From positions 62,001-126,000 of the forward strand of contig JALGAS010000002.1 in assembly GCA_023078685.1 (NCBI GenBank): 64,000 nt of DNA. The letters run 5' to 3'. The notes beneath the pieces are model-generated. The model was not told the DNA's origin and made no database searches. It saw nothing but the letters and a program-made list of their open reading frames with translations. Origin of the DNA: Neopestalotiopsis rosae (taxonomy: Eukaryota > Ascomycota > Sordariomycetes > Amphisphaeriales > Sporocadaceae). A program made the position numbers and the translations under genes. Positions 43,801 to 55,209 of the stretch are shown here, piece after piece. Positions within the stretch are counted from its first letter, which is position 1. Every line of letters begins with the position of its first letter.

Positions 43801-46800
43801 TTTCCAAAATAGTCTTCGTAGTTTCTCTTTGATATAAGTCGCCAGAGGGGAGCGCGATGCCGAATGGACGCATTTTATGGTACATGTCAAACATGAAAGC
43901 CCAATGAGCCGAGGACTCATAGTGACGACATCATCAGTATGATCACCCTCGTTGGCCAAAGCACGCGTTAGATATCGCACAGAAATAGTCAACCCCTGAT
44001 ATGCACATGTCTCGCAAGTATAGCATCTCAGCACCCAACCACATGAGTATTACATTACTTGATCACTGACGCTGTGGAGATGTCATTGGATGTGTGCGAG
44101 TTCGGAAATTCTGTACGGTGTGTAAACACGGGAATATAGGTGCAGTTGTCTGCCTATCTAGCAACGCTTGTCTGAAATCGCCAGCAGGACGGGTTGTGAT
44201 GATTAGACTCATCAGACATGTATCATATCTTACAATTTCGCCCTCATTGAACAGCCACGACCGCAGGATTCGATTTGATCATGTAGTACCGTGGATTATC
44301 GAGACCTACGCAAGCGTTCACCACTCACCTCGTAGGATCTCTCATTTCCAGTAACGGAACCGAGATACTTTGCAAGCATGTGAATATGGCGCGCCTGACC
44401 CTAGTGTTTTATAGGCAGTGTCAAGTAATGGGTAAATATTTCTTCTGTTGAACTCATGGCAATGCGCAGTATACTGACAGCTAAGAGATAAATGCTCGCA
44501 GGTGAGACATCATGTAGCATTCTTGGGTCGGTCAGCAACTTGGTGACTAACTATGCGTATCCAAAGTTTCGCGATACCTACTTATCAGTCAATTAACAAT
44601 CGACTGTTGGCTACGATCATGCGTCTTTATTGACCGCAGTGACATTATGATTTTGACATGATACTAGTGATTCGCAAACATGATCAGGGACCTCGATCAT
44701 CAAGCATGCGCTGAATAAATGTAATCCCTGGGGATCCGCAAAATGAGAGTAGCTCAACGAGCCAATACCTACGCGTGGAAGATGCATAATGTACGTTTAT
44801 CTGCCAGTCTTGTTGTTCGTTTCTTCCTCTTCTTATTTTCATTACTACTACTGTTTTTTGCCCTCCGCTGATTTAAATGAAATATGTCGAGTCAAAGATG
44901 AAAAAATAAGGTTGTCTCAGTAATTCCGAATAAGAGGATGTTTATTCTATTCTTTCATGCCTATAAATGTTTCCCCTAATGATTTCTCTTCTAGTCGTAG
45001 CATCTGTATCCATCAGTTTGAATCGATCTCGGCCGACGTCTGTAGATTTCTGCTCAACCAGTTGTGTTCATTAACCGTTTTCAAGAGATTGAGTACAATT
45101 GAAGTTGACACATGGGAGACACATTCGGAGATGACAGTCGTCTTAGAAGGTCAACGAACCTCGGTTTTCCCCGAAAGGACGATGTCAAAGAGGACCATAA
45201 CTCAGACACGTCTATTACCCAGCCCAAGCGTTAGACACGATGCGCTTGTGTAATATTCACTTATTAGAAAGGATATCTGCAACTGTCATTGGGACTCGGA
45301 GAAGGGCTGTAAATCGAAATGTTTGTCTGTATCCTCTCAAATATCGTTCTATTCAATGGCATATTCACGAGTATTGTAAGAATCACACATTAAAAAAAAT
45401 GGTGTTATCATTGATATGTACTCTAGACGCGGAGGAGATCCTGCGAATTTTAACAGCATCAATTCAAAGGTGGCATACGTTTAGTGACGAATTTCGTATT
45501 CGTATTTCGAGACTGTCCAATCAGAACGTAGGAATCTGAAGCGGGTTGCGAAGCCGAAGGCAAAAAGTGGGGTTAAGCTAACGGGCACAGCAAAGAATTG
45601 TTCTGGTCGCACACTGCAGGGGATATGAGGGGCTGTATACCTTCGATTGGCCAATTCGAAATTCTGCATGCTGTGTGTGGTACGGAGTATCTGCGCCAAG
45701 ATTGGTGGCAGCAGCTAATGGGGATTAGACGACATCATTGTCAAGCAAGCGAGTGGCACAACACTTTGATTCATCCTTTTTACAGCACTGTATAATAATA
45801 AGGGACGAGTGCTAAATGGTTGCAAGGTTTGAAAAGCCCATGAATTTGCCACAACGTTATTGCCTTTAGCACGATGACTTGCACGCAGTAACAGTATCAG
45901 ACAGATAATGAGCCGGTCTTGTGAAAGAGTAGCAAAAGTAGGTAGGTACAATGGATAGATAATTGATTGCTAATGAGCATCGTGCCACGAGGTTTCGACT
46001 TTGTTGTGAAAGAGATTGCTTAAGCGCATACCCACACGAAAGCTAGTAGCCTTTGACATGATGGCGTGGTTTTGTCTGGCATTTTTCTTTTATTTCGCAT
46101 CCTTCGGAAGCGCGGTATGCCGGGCGCTCAGTCGTGCCGTTGCACCACGAATCACAAGACGACAGAATCAACAACTTTTCAGAAGTCGAACGGGGGTGGG
46201 GTTTCTTCTCCTGAGCGCCGCACAGGGATGGAACAACTGAAGCCAGCCAGTCATTCCTTGCAACCGGTAATTGAGTCCGGTCGATCTTATGCCCAGACAT
46301 ACGTCAAGTGGTTTGTTGATGTTGCAATTGTTTCTTGTCCTTACCAATTGGATTCAACATCACCAAAACAATAAACATAGGTACAAGACCACACCGCTCG
46401 CCTCAACTATCAACCAGTAGTGCCGTCTTCTAGAAATTTGATGGACGAGATAAACCCAAGAAAGAAGCTTCGGATGATTGGGACGGGTTCGGGTTCGCGT
46501 GCTGCTAGGCCCATCCTGGCTTGGTTCCAGGGCAGGGCCGCTAGGTACCATCGTCAATTAAAATGATGCCAAGCCCAGATTTGCTGGAGATCTGCTCTGC
46601 GCCGAAAGAGTGAACGGCGGCCGATTTTACAGTACCTCTGGCTTGCCAAAGGTCTCCCGTCTTGCCCGTCCTCCACAAGCCCGCCTCCAGAGACTCAAGG
46701 TGACTACATTCAACACCTGACTCACGACAACAGTGTTACCAGTCAGTTGCATCACAGAGCTGATCCGGCACTGTACTGCGATTCACTTGGGGAAACTCTA

Positions 46801-47449
46801 TTCAACCAGGTATGTATGTGGAAGCAAAACACACTACCAGTAGGAAGGGTCTTGCTGTCAAAGAACCCAAAAACCAAAAATCGCCCTGTGCTAACGGGTC
46901 CTGACAAGGGAGCGAGCCTAGCTGGGTATTTTGCAGATTGCAGCGCATACCTACCGAGCCTACCTACAGAGTACCTGCCTACATTGCCTGTCTGGTACCT
47001 ACCTTGGTCACAGCAAATTGTTCTACGACTATCTCGCTGTACCTATTACTAACTAGCATCTATTACCTACGTCTGTTTCCCACCTATCTTCCCCGGTTCG
47101 CCTTTCCTAGATCTGTCCGAAGACTCGCCAATCCCCGTCGTCTTGACAGTCGAGGTCGCAAGGGCAATTCTTCTACACTCCTTGCTGCGTCGTTGCCCCT
47201 TCTTCTTTATTTTTTTCTTCTTCTTCTTTTCCGTTCTCGCGACGACCTCTCTCAAGTGGCTGTGAGTTCGACTTTGCTGCCTCTGTCACGCTCGAGGATT
47301 TGCAACCCCCAATCAATTTGTCGCAAATCGCCGCGATAAACTGTTACCGGGGTTTCCCGCCGAAAATTTAAGAGCAGTAGACCGCCCCAGGATCTGTTCC
47401 TTCTGCATAGACAAATCAACAACTACTCGACTCCCACGAACCAGAAGCC
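40802..47449. other. Gene-free, AT-rich stretch, 6.6 kb
   Basis: No supported gene. Open frames are under about 135 codons, and several lack an ATG. Minor items: a (CATC)n-like run at 42609-42629, a frame at 42739-42993 that looks weakly protein-like on both strands, and a pyrimidine-biased region from about 46940 to 47240 with repeated TACCTACC and CTTCTTCTT, the probable erg5 promoter and leader. No retroelement ends or coding remains of transposons were recognised. Confidence 0.55.
46940..47240 (+). promoter_or_regulatory. Pyrimidine-rich erg5 promoter/leader region
   Basis: The plus strand here is unusually rich in C and T: repeated CTACC/TACCTACC steps from 46940 to 47100 and a CCTTCTTC..TTTTTTTCTTCTTCTTCTTTTCC tract near 47200-47231. 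CT tracts before start codons are typical of strongly expressed filamentous-fungal genes. Exact transcription start is not visible. Confidence 0.5.
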
Positions 47450-49271
47450 ATGGCTACCAACGCCACGAGCTTCACGTCGCCTTTGGCCGACAAGTTTGCC
47501 GCCGTCAGTCTTCCTCCGCAGGTCGACTATGTCATTGAGAAGGTCGCCAGCGCCGGCATCCTCACCTGGTTTTTCACGCTCCTCGCCCTTGCTGTGGTGT
47601 ACGACCAAAGTACGTATTTTTCGCAACATCGCGCAATTGGTGTATGGCATAGGGAGAACACACTTTGCTAACGATTGCAATCTTACCCCTCTGCAGTTAG
47701 CTACTTGTCTCAAAAGGGCTCAATTGTTGGCCCTGCATTCAAGGAACCCTTTATTGGTCCCTTTCTGCAGTCTGTGAACCCCAAATTTGAAGAGTACTAC
47801 GCCAAATGGGTCAGCGGTCCCCTTAGCTGTGTCTCTGTCTTCCACAAGTAAGTATATCCAATGCGCAGGGCCGCTCACTTCAGTTTTTCAAGCTCTGCGC
47901 TAACCGGTCGTCTCACTCTCCAGGTTCGTCGTTATCGCTTCTACTCGCGACCTGTCCCGAAAGATCTTCAACTCCCCCGGTTTCGTCAAGCCATGTGTCG
48001 TCGATGTCGCCACCAAGATTCTCGGAGAGAAGAGCTGGGTTTTCCTTGATGGAAAGGAGCATGTCGACTTCCGCAAGGGCCTCAACGGTCTCTTCACCCG
48101 CAAGGCTCTCGAGTGCTACCTGCCCCGCCAGGAGGAGGTCTACAACCGAGAGTTCAAGAAGTATGTCGAAATCACCAAGGAGGCCGGCGGCAAACCCGTC
48201 CCTTTCATGCCTCACTTCCGTGACCTCATGACCGACGTTTCCTGCCGTACCTTTGTCGGTTACTACATTTCCCAGGAGGCCATCAAGAAGATTTCCGACG
48301 ACTACTTCCTGGTCACTGCTGCTCTGGAGCTTGTCAACTTCCCTATCATCATTCCCTACACCAAGACCTGGTACGGAAAGAAGGCTGCCTCCATGGTTAT
48401 GGATGAATTCGCCAAGTGCGCCGCAAAGGCCAAGGTTCGCATGGCTTCTGGCGCCGAGGTCACTTGTATCATGGACGCCTGGATCAAGGACATGATTGCC
48501 TCCAAGAAGTGGCGCGAGGCCACCGAGAAGGGCCTGCCCACCGACGGTCTCGACAAGCCCCAGCCCCTGATCCGCGAGTTCACCGATTTTGAGATTTCGC
48601 AAACCATCTTCACCTTCTTGTTCGCTTCTCAGGACGCGACGAGCAGTGCTGTCACCAACATGTTCCAGATCATGGCCCAGCGACCTGAAGTCTTGGACAG
48701 AGTGCGTGAGGAAAACATCAAGGTCCGCAACGGTGACCCCAACGCCGCTCTCACCCTCGACGAACTCGAATCCATGACTTACACTCGCGCTGTTGTGAGA
48801 GAGCTTCTCCGTTACCGTCCTCCCGTCTTGATGGTACCCTACAAGGTCAAGAAGTCGTTTCCCATTACCGAGAATTACACTGTTCCCAAGGGTGCCATGG
48901 TTATTCCTACGACATACATGGCTCTCCGCGACCCTGAAGTGTACGAGAACCCCGATTACTTCGACCCTGACCGCTACTACTCTGGCGACGCCGAGGAGAA
49001 GGGCTCAAAGAACTACTTGGTTTTCGGTACTGGACCTCACTACTGTCTGGGTCAGCACTACGCTCAGCTCAACCTTGCCCTCTGCGTCGGAAAGGCTGCG
49101 ATCCAGCTTGACTGGAAGCACCACGCCACGCCTCTTTCCGAGGTCATCAAGGTGTTTGCCACCATTTTCCCCGAGGTAATTAGATATTCATTCTTTCTCA
49201 GCCACAATCACGATGCTAACACAAACCTATAGGATGACTGCCCTCTGACTTTCGAGAGCAGAAAGTGGTAA
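47450..49271 (+). CDS. erg5: Sterol C-22 desaturase, cytochrome P450 CYP61 (Erg5)
   Basis: Four exons: 47450-47609, 47697-47847, 47924-49175 and 49233-49271, 533 aa; introns 87, 76, 76 and 57... the three introns are 87, 76 and 57 nt, all GT..AG. The enzyme makes the C22-C23 double bond of ergosterol in the ER. An N-terminal membrane anchor lies at about residues 30-52. P450 landmarks: I-helix '[10 protein letters not shown]' (D341), ExxR in RELLRYR (E397, R400) and the heme loop [11 protein letters not shown] (C478). The unusual I-helix and the strings '[20 protein letters not shown]' and '[17 protein letters not shown]' are typical of CYP61, not of CYP51. The last exon encodes only [13 protein letters not shown] long pyrimidine-rich leader precedes it. 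Confidence 0.96.
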
Positions 49272-49626
49272 TTGGCAACGATTTTCCACAAAGTAAACAG
49301 CGAGAAAGAGATTATCCCGGATGCAGTATAGCTGCTTGATAGATCTGATATCATCGTGGTTGCTATCAGTACCGGATACCCTGCATTCATGACGAGCGAC
49401 TACCCTTAGACTAATTTTAATCATGACTATGTAAATAATTGAACATTCAGAGAGAATGCACGACAGCAGAATAGCTTTGCAGCTTGCTATCGAACGGGGT
49501 CAGGCAGGGGAATGAACGAGGAAAAAAAGAGTAAAAATCAATCATATCATATGTTAAATCCATGAGACCTGCTTGACAAGTAAAACGGTATGCCGTGCTG
49601 CTTTACACAATAGGTATGCAAATAGA
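49272..49626. other. Intergenic between convergent erg5 and carboxypeptidase
   Basis: 355 bp of 3' flanking DNA of two convergent genes; AT-rich, no clear signal motif. Confidence 0.55.
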
Positions 49627-52088
49627 TCAAAAGTATATGGCCTTTCCGTCAGCCCCGATATGGCCGATGAGGATAAAGTCCTTGGTTATGGCAGTGCCGT
49701 TGTTGAACATTTGCTTCTGTTCAGTACTGCACGTCTCCATCATATCCCAGAAGTAGCACTCAGGCTCGTACTTGATTGGCTGTTGATTGTTCATGATGGA
49801 CTGAATACTGTCGAGACCCTCATTTGTCGAATACGGCTTCGTGCCGTCGGTCGAGACCGTGCCCGTGGCCACGTCCTTGTTAAACATGACGCGATGAAAG
49901 ATGCGATAAGCCGTCTCCGGCTGATACCATGGCACTATACACTGTTAGATACTATGGTCCACAACGCGTATTTGAGAGGAAGGTGGCCGCCTTACCTTCG
50001 TGACCTGCGTTGTAGACCCTGGAGAAGGACAGCTTGTCAAATTGCCTCACCAGGCCCCCTACATATGATTCATTGGTCTTGATTTCGGTATACTTGGCAC
50101 CGTGAAATTCGTCGGTGATGTGTGATTCGATATCCAGGCTGACCTGTTCGCCGCCATACCCTGGAGTATTTCCCACACGTTAGTATTCTTTGGGAATATC
50201 ATTTGACAAGTTGGGTATGGCATGAAGTTTTCTGAGCAACAGAACTTACAATTACACTGAAAGTCTCGATCTCCATATACGAGAGCCACCTGAACGCCTC
50301 TGTCCAGCAACTCGCCTAGGACCGCGACGTTGCGTCCGAGGACAAAATCCCCGGTTTTGCCAAAAGCTATACTTCAGTGTCAGTATCGTAGGTTCGTGAC
50401 TGAGGCCATGTGCCACTGTTCATAGATAGATTCGCCACATCTTACCTTGGTAGACACCGTCAGAAAGTCCAGTAAAATTCAGCGGCGCACCGAGCTCCTC
50501 TTGAATCTCCTTTCTGTTAAGATATCCCGCCGCATACTTGGGCGGAAAAGGAAGAATCCCAGTGGGAGACGTTATGTCAAATTGATATCTCTTTGGCAAA
50601 AAGTCAGCATGAAAAGTTATCATCTCGATTTCCCGTGCATAGATTGGCTTACTCCAGTCGCATTATACGGCTGCCACAATTTGTCGAAGCAGAATTTGTA
50701 GGCACTCGCGCAGGCTTTGTTGGCTTGATCGCTCGAGCCGGTACTCAGGGGATCCAGTTCAGAAGCGAGGTTTCGACAATCTTCAATAAGGTCACGACAT
50801 TGAGGCCAAGCAGCAGTGGCAGCCTCATATGTAGTCTCATTAATCACCTGTATGCCCCAGGTATTATTATAAGCCATCTCTGGAAAGAAGGGCATCTGGA
50901 CAGCCATGTCGAGGCAGCCATTAATGATTCCCAATGTGTCGAGGCGGAGTGGGATCGTATCCTTTTCGTCGAGTTCGCCATTGGTGATCCGCTCATTCTG
51001 CTGCTCAAAGTAGTCTGAGAAAGTCGGGCCGTAATGTCCGCCATACGACTCGGCCCAGATACTGAAACTGTTGTTATCGGGTCGGTAATGTGGGAATCTA
51101 CGGGTAATGTTAGAATCCTTGTTCTGCTATCTCTGGCTTCAGATACCATGCGGTCTTACTCTGTCAACCAAATCTGCATAAAGTGCCATGCTGCTTTGGC
51201 TGCTTGAACAGTAGTATTGGCAGTGGACAATGGGTTTCCAGACGAGAATGTGCCACCAAGAACTGTAGCGCTCAGATTCGCAGAGGCAAGGGACCCATGT
51301 GGTGTTACTTTGAATGGCGATGCAACCTCGTCGATCGTGCCGTTGATCAATTTATCGTACGAAAAGCCGACTTGGACCGGTTGGTCAATGTCTAAGAATT
51401 TGAGAAATGTTAGCTTCTCTTGTCTCCTAAGGTATTATGTGACGTATACGTATTGTCGTCGTATTTCGAGTATTCCGAGAAGGGCAATGCAAAGACAAGG
51501 CCGCCCAGTAGACGGGAAGTAAAATGAAGAATCGCTCCTGGACAGGGATTTTCGAAAAATGACTGCAGCCGATCAAGAATAAAAATATAGAACCCACAAA
51601 GCATATTGACCTCGTTATTCCAAGACCAAGGATTCAAAATGGTGTCCTTGGAATCGGAAGAGACGAGGCAAGGACCATTTTCGCCTAATGCGGCGGTCAT
51701 GGACGAGTAACCAGGTCCGCCGTTGAACCACAGAGATAGTGGAGCGTTTCCAGGGTCATGGCGTGACTCGAAGAACCAAAAGAAGGTATGAATGTCGTAC
51801 TCGCGTCCGTCTGCTGGGTCGGCGGGAAGGTTGACGTAGCCCGAGTAGGACTTGACACCCGGAGTTGTCTCGCAGATGTGAGTCTGTCACCTTGTCAGAT
51901 GTCTTGGGAACTTTGAACTGGGTCAAATGGTAGAAAATGATGCTTACCTCCTTGAAAGAGAGGGAAATTCGTGAGTCTAAAGTAGAATTCATGTTGCAAC
52001 TCTTACTGGACTCCTTGGGAAGACCGAGTGCAAGGATTCCATGCCACAAGGAGGCCGTAGCCAGAACATGACGAAACCCAGAAACCAT
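49627..52088 (-). CDS. Secreted serine carboxypeptidase (peptidase S10)
   Basis: Eight exons: 52088-51948, 51883-51598, 51391-51160, 51097-50653, 50590-50446, 50366-50250, 50160-49996 and 49934-49627, 612 aa. Seven introns of 61-206 nt; every junction restores known family sequence. Signal peptide about residues 1-22. Conserved S10 features: [11 protein letters not shown], '[17 protein letters not shown]' across the 206-nt intron, the catalytic Ser in [10 protein letters not shown] (S237), the acidic residue in YGDRDFQCN and the His in NAGHEVPWY (H509). The enzyme removes C-terminal residues at acidic pH; here probably secreted rather than vacuolar, as it lacks an evident vacuolar sorting prodomain. 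Several NxS/T sites. Intron-rich compared with its neighbours. Confidence 0.94.
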
Positions 52089-52926
52089 AGTCGATCCGAT
52101 TTAAATAGGGTTGTTTATACTGTGAAAAGATTCTTGAAGGGAGAAGAGAAAGAAAATAAAGGCAAGATAAATATGTGTATTCTGTGGCAAGCCAGAAGTC
52201 CATCGGCGAGAATTCAGTTTATATATAGCAGAATCGCGGATGTTCGTTGTGACCAAACGTATCACATGTTGAAGAGCTATAGTTTCCTAGATACTCTATC
52301 CAAGCCCGGCGAAGCACGAAGCGACCATTTCTGCTCATTGTAGTTTCTTGGACTGATTTCACAGCCTGGCCTGGTAGGATTATGGCAAGTGTGGAGACGA
52401 GTCCGAGATATAGATATAGCGCTTGTCGACTATTTGTCTGTGCAGTTTCTAGAAGAAAAAGGTGCCTTTGTGCAAGTAAGGGAGAACAACAGGACGAAGG
52501 AATATACGAAATAAGATCGGCGCTCCCATGGCTGAGCATTAGCCAGACACGTAAGCAGGTTCTTGAAGCTCATTGTTCTTGATTGGTCACGTCGGACTAT
52601 ACCCATCAGCTAGAGAGCACGGTTGCGAGTCATGCATGACGCTGGAGGCCCAAGCAATCAAGTTGATCCTATTTTCATCTCTTAACTTCCGGATGCCACG
52701 CTCCCTTTGGTTACCAACGTTTGGTGGGTTGAATCGGGTAGACTCTCGAGTCAAATGATGTTCGAAGTAAAGTAAATGAACCAGTACGGCAGCGCCCATA
52801 ATTCTTTGTATCAAAATGAAGTCATGTCCCTAGATATTTCTCTTGTGGTTTGCCTAGTCTTCGCTTGAATGGGGGCTACTGGCACAGCAGCAACCTTATA
52901 TTTCAAGGTTTCCGTCGTGTCAACTC
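52089..52926. other. Intergenic: carboxypeptidase promoter and GNAT 3' end
   Basis: 838 bp. No supported gene; the right end holds the 3' region of the GNAT gene and the left end the promoter of the carboxypeptidase. Confidence 0.55.
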
Positions 52927-53715
52927 TCAGGAGCCCTCCGGAAAATGGACCATCACCTCATACCAGAAAGTCCCCTCCCCGTCCAATCTATTGACGGAAA
53001 GATTGTACATGTCCTCGAAACCCAGTGAATTGTACAACGGGTATCCGGCCGGTGTAGCAAGTAAAGTCGTGGGAGTCGCCGTCGCGTCGGCCAAAGCCAT
53101 TCCCCATTTGAGATGAGTAGCTGCAAAGCCGTTGCCATCCCACTTGGGGTGAGTTGCCAAAAGAGCCAAGTAGTCTTGTCGATCATACACCTCGTTGAGA
53201 TACTTGTCTTCTGCTGCAGCACTCTGCTTGAGAAAATTATCTGCTCGAGTTGCGTTTATATCCAAGTGCGCCGAGCAATTTGCCCAGTTGGCTAGACCCA
53301 TGGACCAGATTGACTGACTGGTTTCGCTGCTACTGTGCGTCTTGTTGAATTGCCAAGCAGAGAATGATACCACCCGTGAGCCCGACGGGGTCGTCTCGTC
53401 TGGGACTGAAATCACCCTAGAGGTGACATTGGGATTGCTCTCAAGGATCTCTTTGAATTTGTCGCGATAGCAGTGCCAAGTGTAGCCGGGATAATCATCT
53501 TCAAACTGGTGAATATATCGCCACATGGGCGCCACAGAAAAGGCTTCGATGAACAAGGTGGCAAGGTCATCCACGTCGTCGCCAGTTGCAGCGCGGAATT
53601 CAAACGGTAGCTGATTTCCTCCCATGTAGTGCTGATGGAGGCGTGCGGCACAGCATCGCGCTGAGCATAAAATGATTGCAGCGAGGAGAATGGCGAGTCT
53701 TGATGGTACTGCCAT
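52927..53715 (-). CDS. GNAT-family acetyltransferase with signal peptide
   Basis: Intronless, 262 aa; ATG at 53715, since the upstream start is GTG. The N-terminus (MAVPSRLAILLAAIILCSA, then Cys/Arg) is a strong signal peptide or signal anchor. The remainder is GNAT-like: 'FEFRAATGDDVDDLATLF' as the first strand and helix, a weakly kept acetyl-CoA loop in 'LLATHPKWDGNGFAATHL' (the usual Q/RxxGxG/A reads DGNGFA) and the closing 'TPAGYPLYNSLGFED'. Five NxS/T sites (NVT, NKT, NCS, NAT, NLS) fall in the part that would be luminal or outside. GNAT proteins normally act in the cytosol or nucleus because they need acetyl-CoA, so secretion would be unusual. The substrate is unknown. It is divergent from the rhodanese gene. 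Confidence 0.82.
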   Translation of the reverse strand: MAVPSRLAILLAAIILCSARCCAARLHQHYMGGNQLPFEFRAATGDDVDDLATLFIEAFSVAPMWRYIHQFEDDYPGYTWHCYRDKFKEILESNPNVTSRVISVPDETTPSGSRVVSFSAWQFNKTHSSSETSQSIWSMGLANWANCSAHLDINATRADNFLKQSAAAEDKYLNEVYDRQDYLALLATHPKWDGNGFAATHLKWGMALADATATPTTLLATPAGYPLYNSLGFEDMYNLSVNRLDGEGTFWYEVMVHFPEGS

Positions 53716-54228
53716 GGCGAATGTTATCAAGCCATGAGTCACTGGCAGTGGTAAAGTCTTGCAAAAGGTAAGAATTCGATGTTGGAGGTGGTAAGACGGA
53801 ACATAATATCTTTGCCAACAGGGGTCTTGATCTATCTTCTTCCTTTTCCCTTACATGGCGGGAACTACAGGGCCAACTAGAAATCTGGCTCTGCAGCTTT
53901 CATGCCAGCGGGACCTTGATTCCTGCTCACTACAGGGCCTCAGAATTTCTGATTCACACATAATGATGCTGTTTGCGTGAAACCATTGTGTAATAAAACC
54001 GAGATGGTATCTGCTCACCTGTTGTCATGATATATTCGCTCTTTATGCAGTCTATATAGAACCGTCAAGATTCGGACACTTTATTTCAGATCGCATCATC
54101 GCGAGTACCCCACGTCATTTCTAAGCCGAGAGCTAGGTACTCAGTGACAAGCTACCGAGAAGCCTCCCGTAGCATCGCAATCATTTCCAATAGCACCTCA
54201 TTCTCTCCTTCGTTCTGTCTTCGTAAAC
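53716..54228. promoter_or_regulatory. Divergent promoter GNAT / rhodanese
   Basis: 513 bp between start codons facing away from each other; no clear motif or coding frame. Confidence 0.5.
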
Positions 54229-54938
54229 ATGGCATCAAAGCATGCGCTTAGAGGCGCTCTGCGCTCCACCCGCCAACTGTCCTCCTGCGCCGGTGCACTG
54301 CCTTGTCGCAGCTTTGCGACTGCGTCTCGATTTGCAACAGCCATCAGTCAGGCCCGGCCCAGCGTTCAAAAAGCCGCCAGACCTTTCGGCGCGAGCGCGT
54401 CGACGCAGTTCTCCGGCCGAGGCGTGAGATGGTCTTCCGAGTCGGCCACTGGCAGCAAAATCTACGACTTTGAGGAGGTACGTACAAACAAACGAAGGGG
54501 CGTCCACAATCCGAGAGTATCCAAAGTACCGAGGTGTAGAATGCGTCTAGAGCTGGTCACTAGCCGAGTCTACGAGAACAAGTATTGACCCACCGTCTAC
54601 AGATCAAGACCCTCTCCCAAGATGCAGAGTCCTCAATCCAGATCATCGACGTGCGCGAGCCAGGCGAGTTGGCGTCGACGGGCCGAATTCCAGGAGCCAA
54701 GAATATTCCCATTACGACGTCGCCCGACAGCTTTCACATTACTGCTGAGGAGTTTGAAGACCGATTCGGTTTCGAGCGGCCGTCTCCGGAGGACGAGGTC
54801 GTCTTTTACTGCAAGGCTGGAGTGAGGAGCCGCGCCGCTGCCGGCATTGCCCGTGAGGCGGGCTGGTCCAAGGTCGGCGAATATCCCGGAAGCTGGGCTG
54901 ACTGGACTGGAAAGGGCGGCAAGATTCAGCGCTCATGA
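54229..54938 (+). CDS. Mitochondrial rhodanese-domain protein (Rdl2-like sulfurtransferase)
   Basis: Two exons, 54229-54477 and 54603-54938, 194 aa; the 125-nt intron is GTACGT..CTACAG. Residues 1-70 are rich in Arg, Ser and Ala without early acidic residues, as in a mitochondrial presequence. The single rhodanese domain follows: 'IQIIDVREPGELASTGRIPGA' in part and the active loop YCKAGVRSRAAA with Cys153. Such proteins transfer sulfane sulfur, for example from thiosulfate to cyanide or glutathione; yeast Rdl2 is mitochondrial. The loop has the six-residue length typical of thiosulfate sulfurtransferases (CKAGVRS). Short for a rhodanese gene with presequence, but of expected size for Rdl1/Rdl2. 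Confidence 0.92.
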
Positions 54939-55209
54939 TCTTGTCAACAGTTCCAATTAGGCGTCTCAAGCATTCAACTCGTAATGTGCACATATTTACA
55001 CAAGCACGAGAATTGTACGTGGCATATATAAGCACTTTGGCTCGGACACAAAAATTTCAGCAGACAAGCATAATGAACTCACATCATGGGTGAGCCGTCT
55101 AATGTACAAACAAATCCATACTCCCTTTGAAACGCCCTGCGCATGCCGGCCTAGTCCTACAAGTTGATATACTCCTTTCGCCGATGCCTTATGAAACCAC
55201 CTCTTCACG

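Noticed and set aside
48207..49232. Cytochrome P450 first thought to be lanosterol 14-alpha-demethylase (CYP51)
   Set aside because: The I-helix, heme loop and N-terminal strings are those of CYP61/Erg5.
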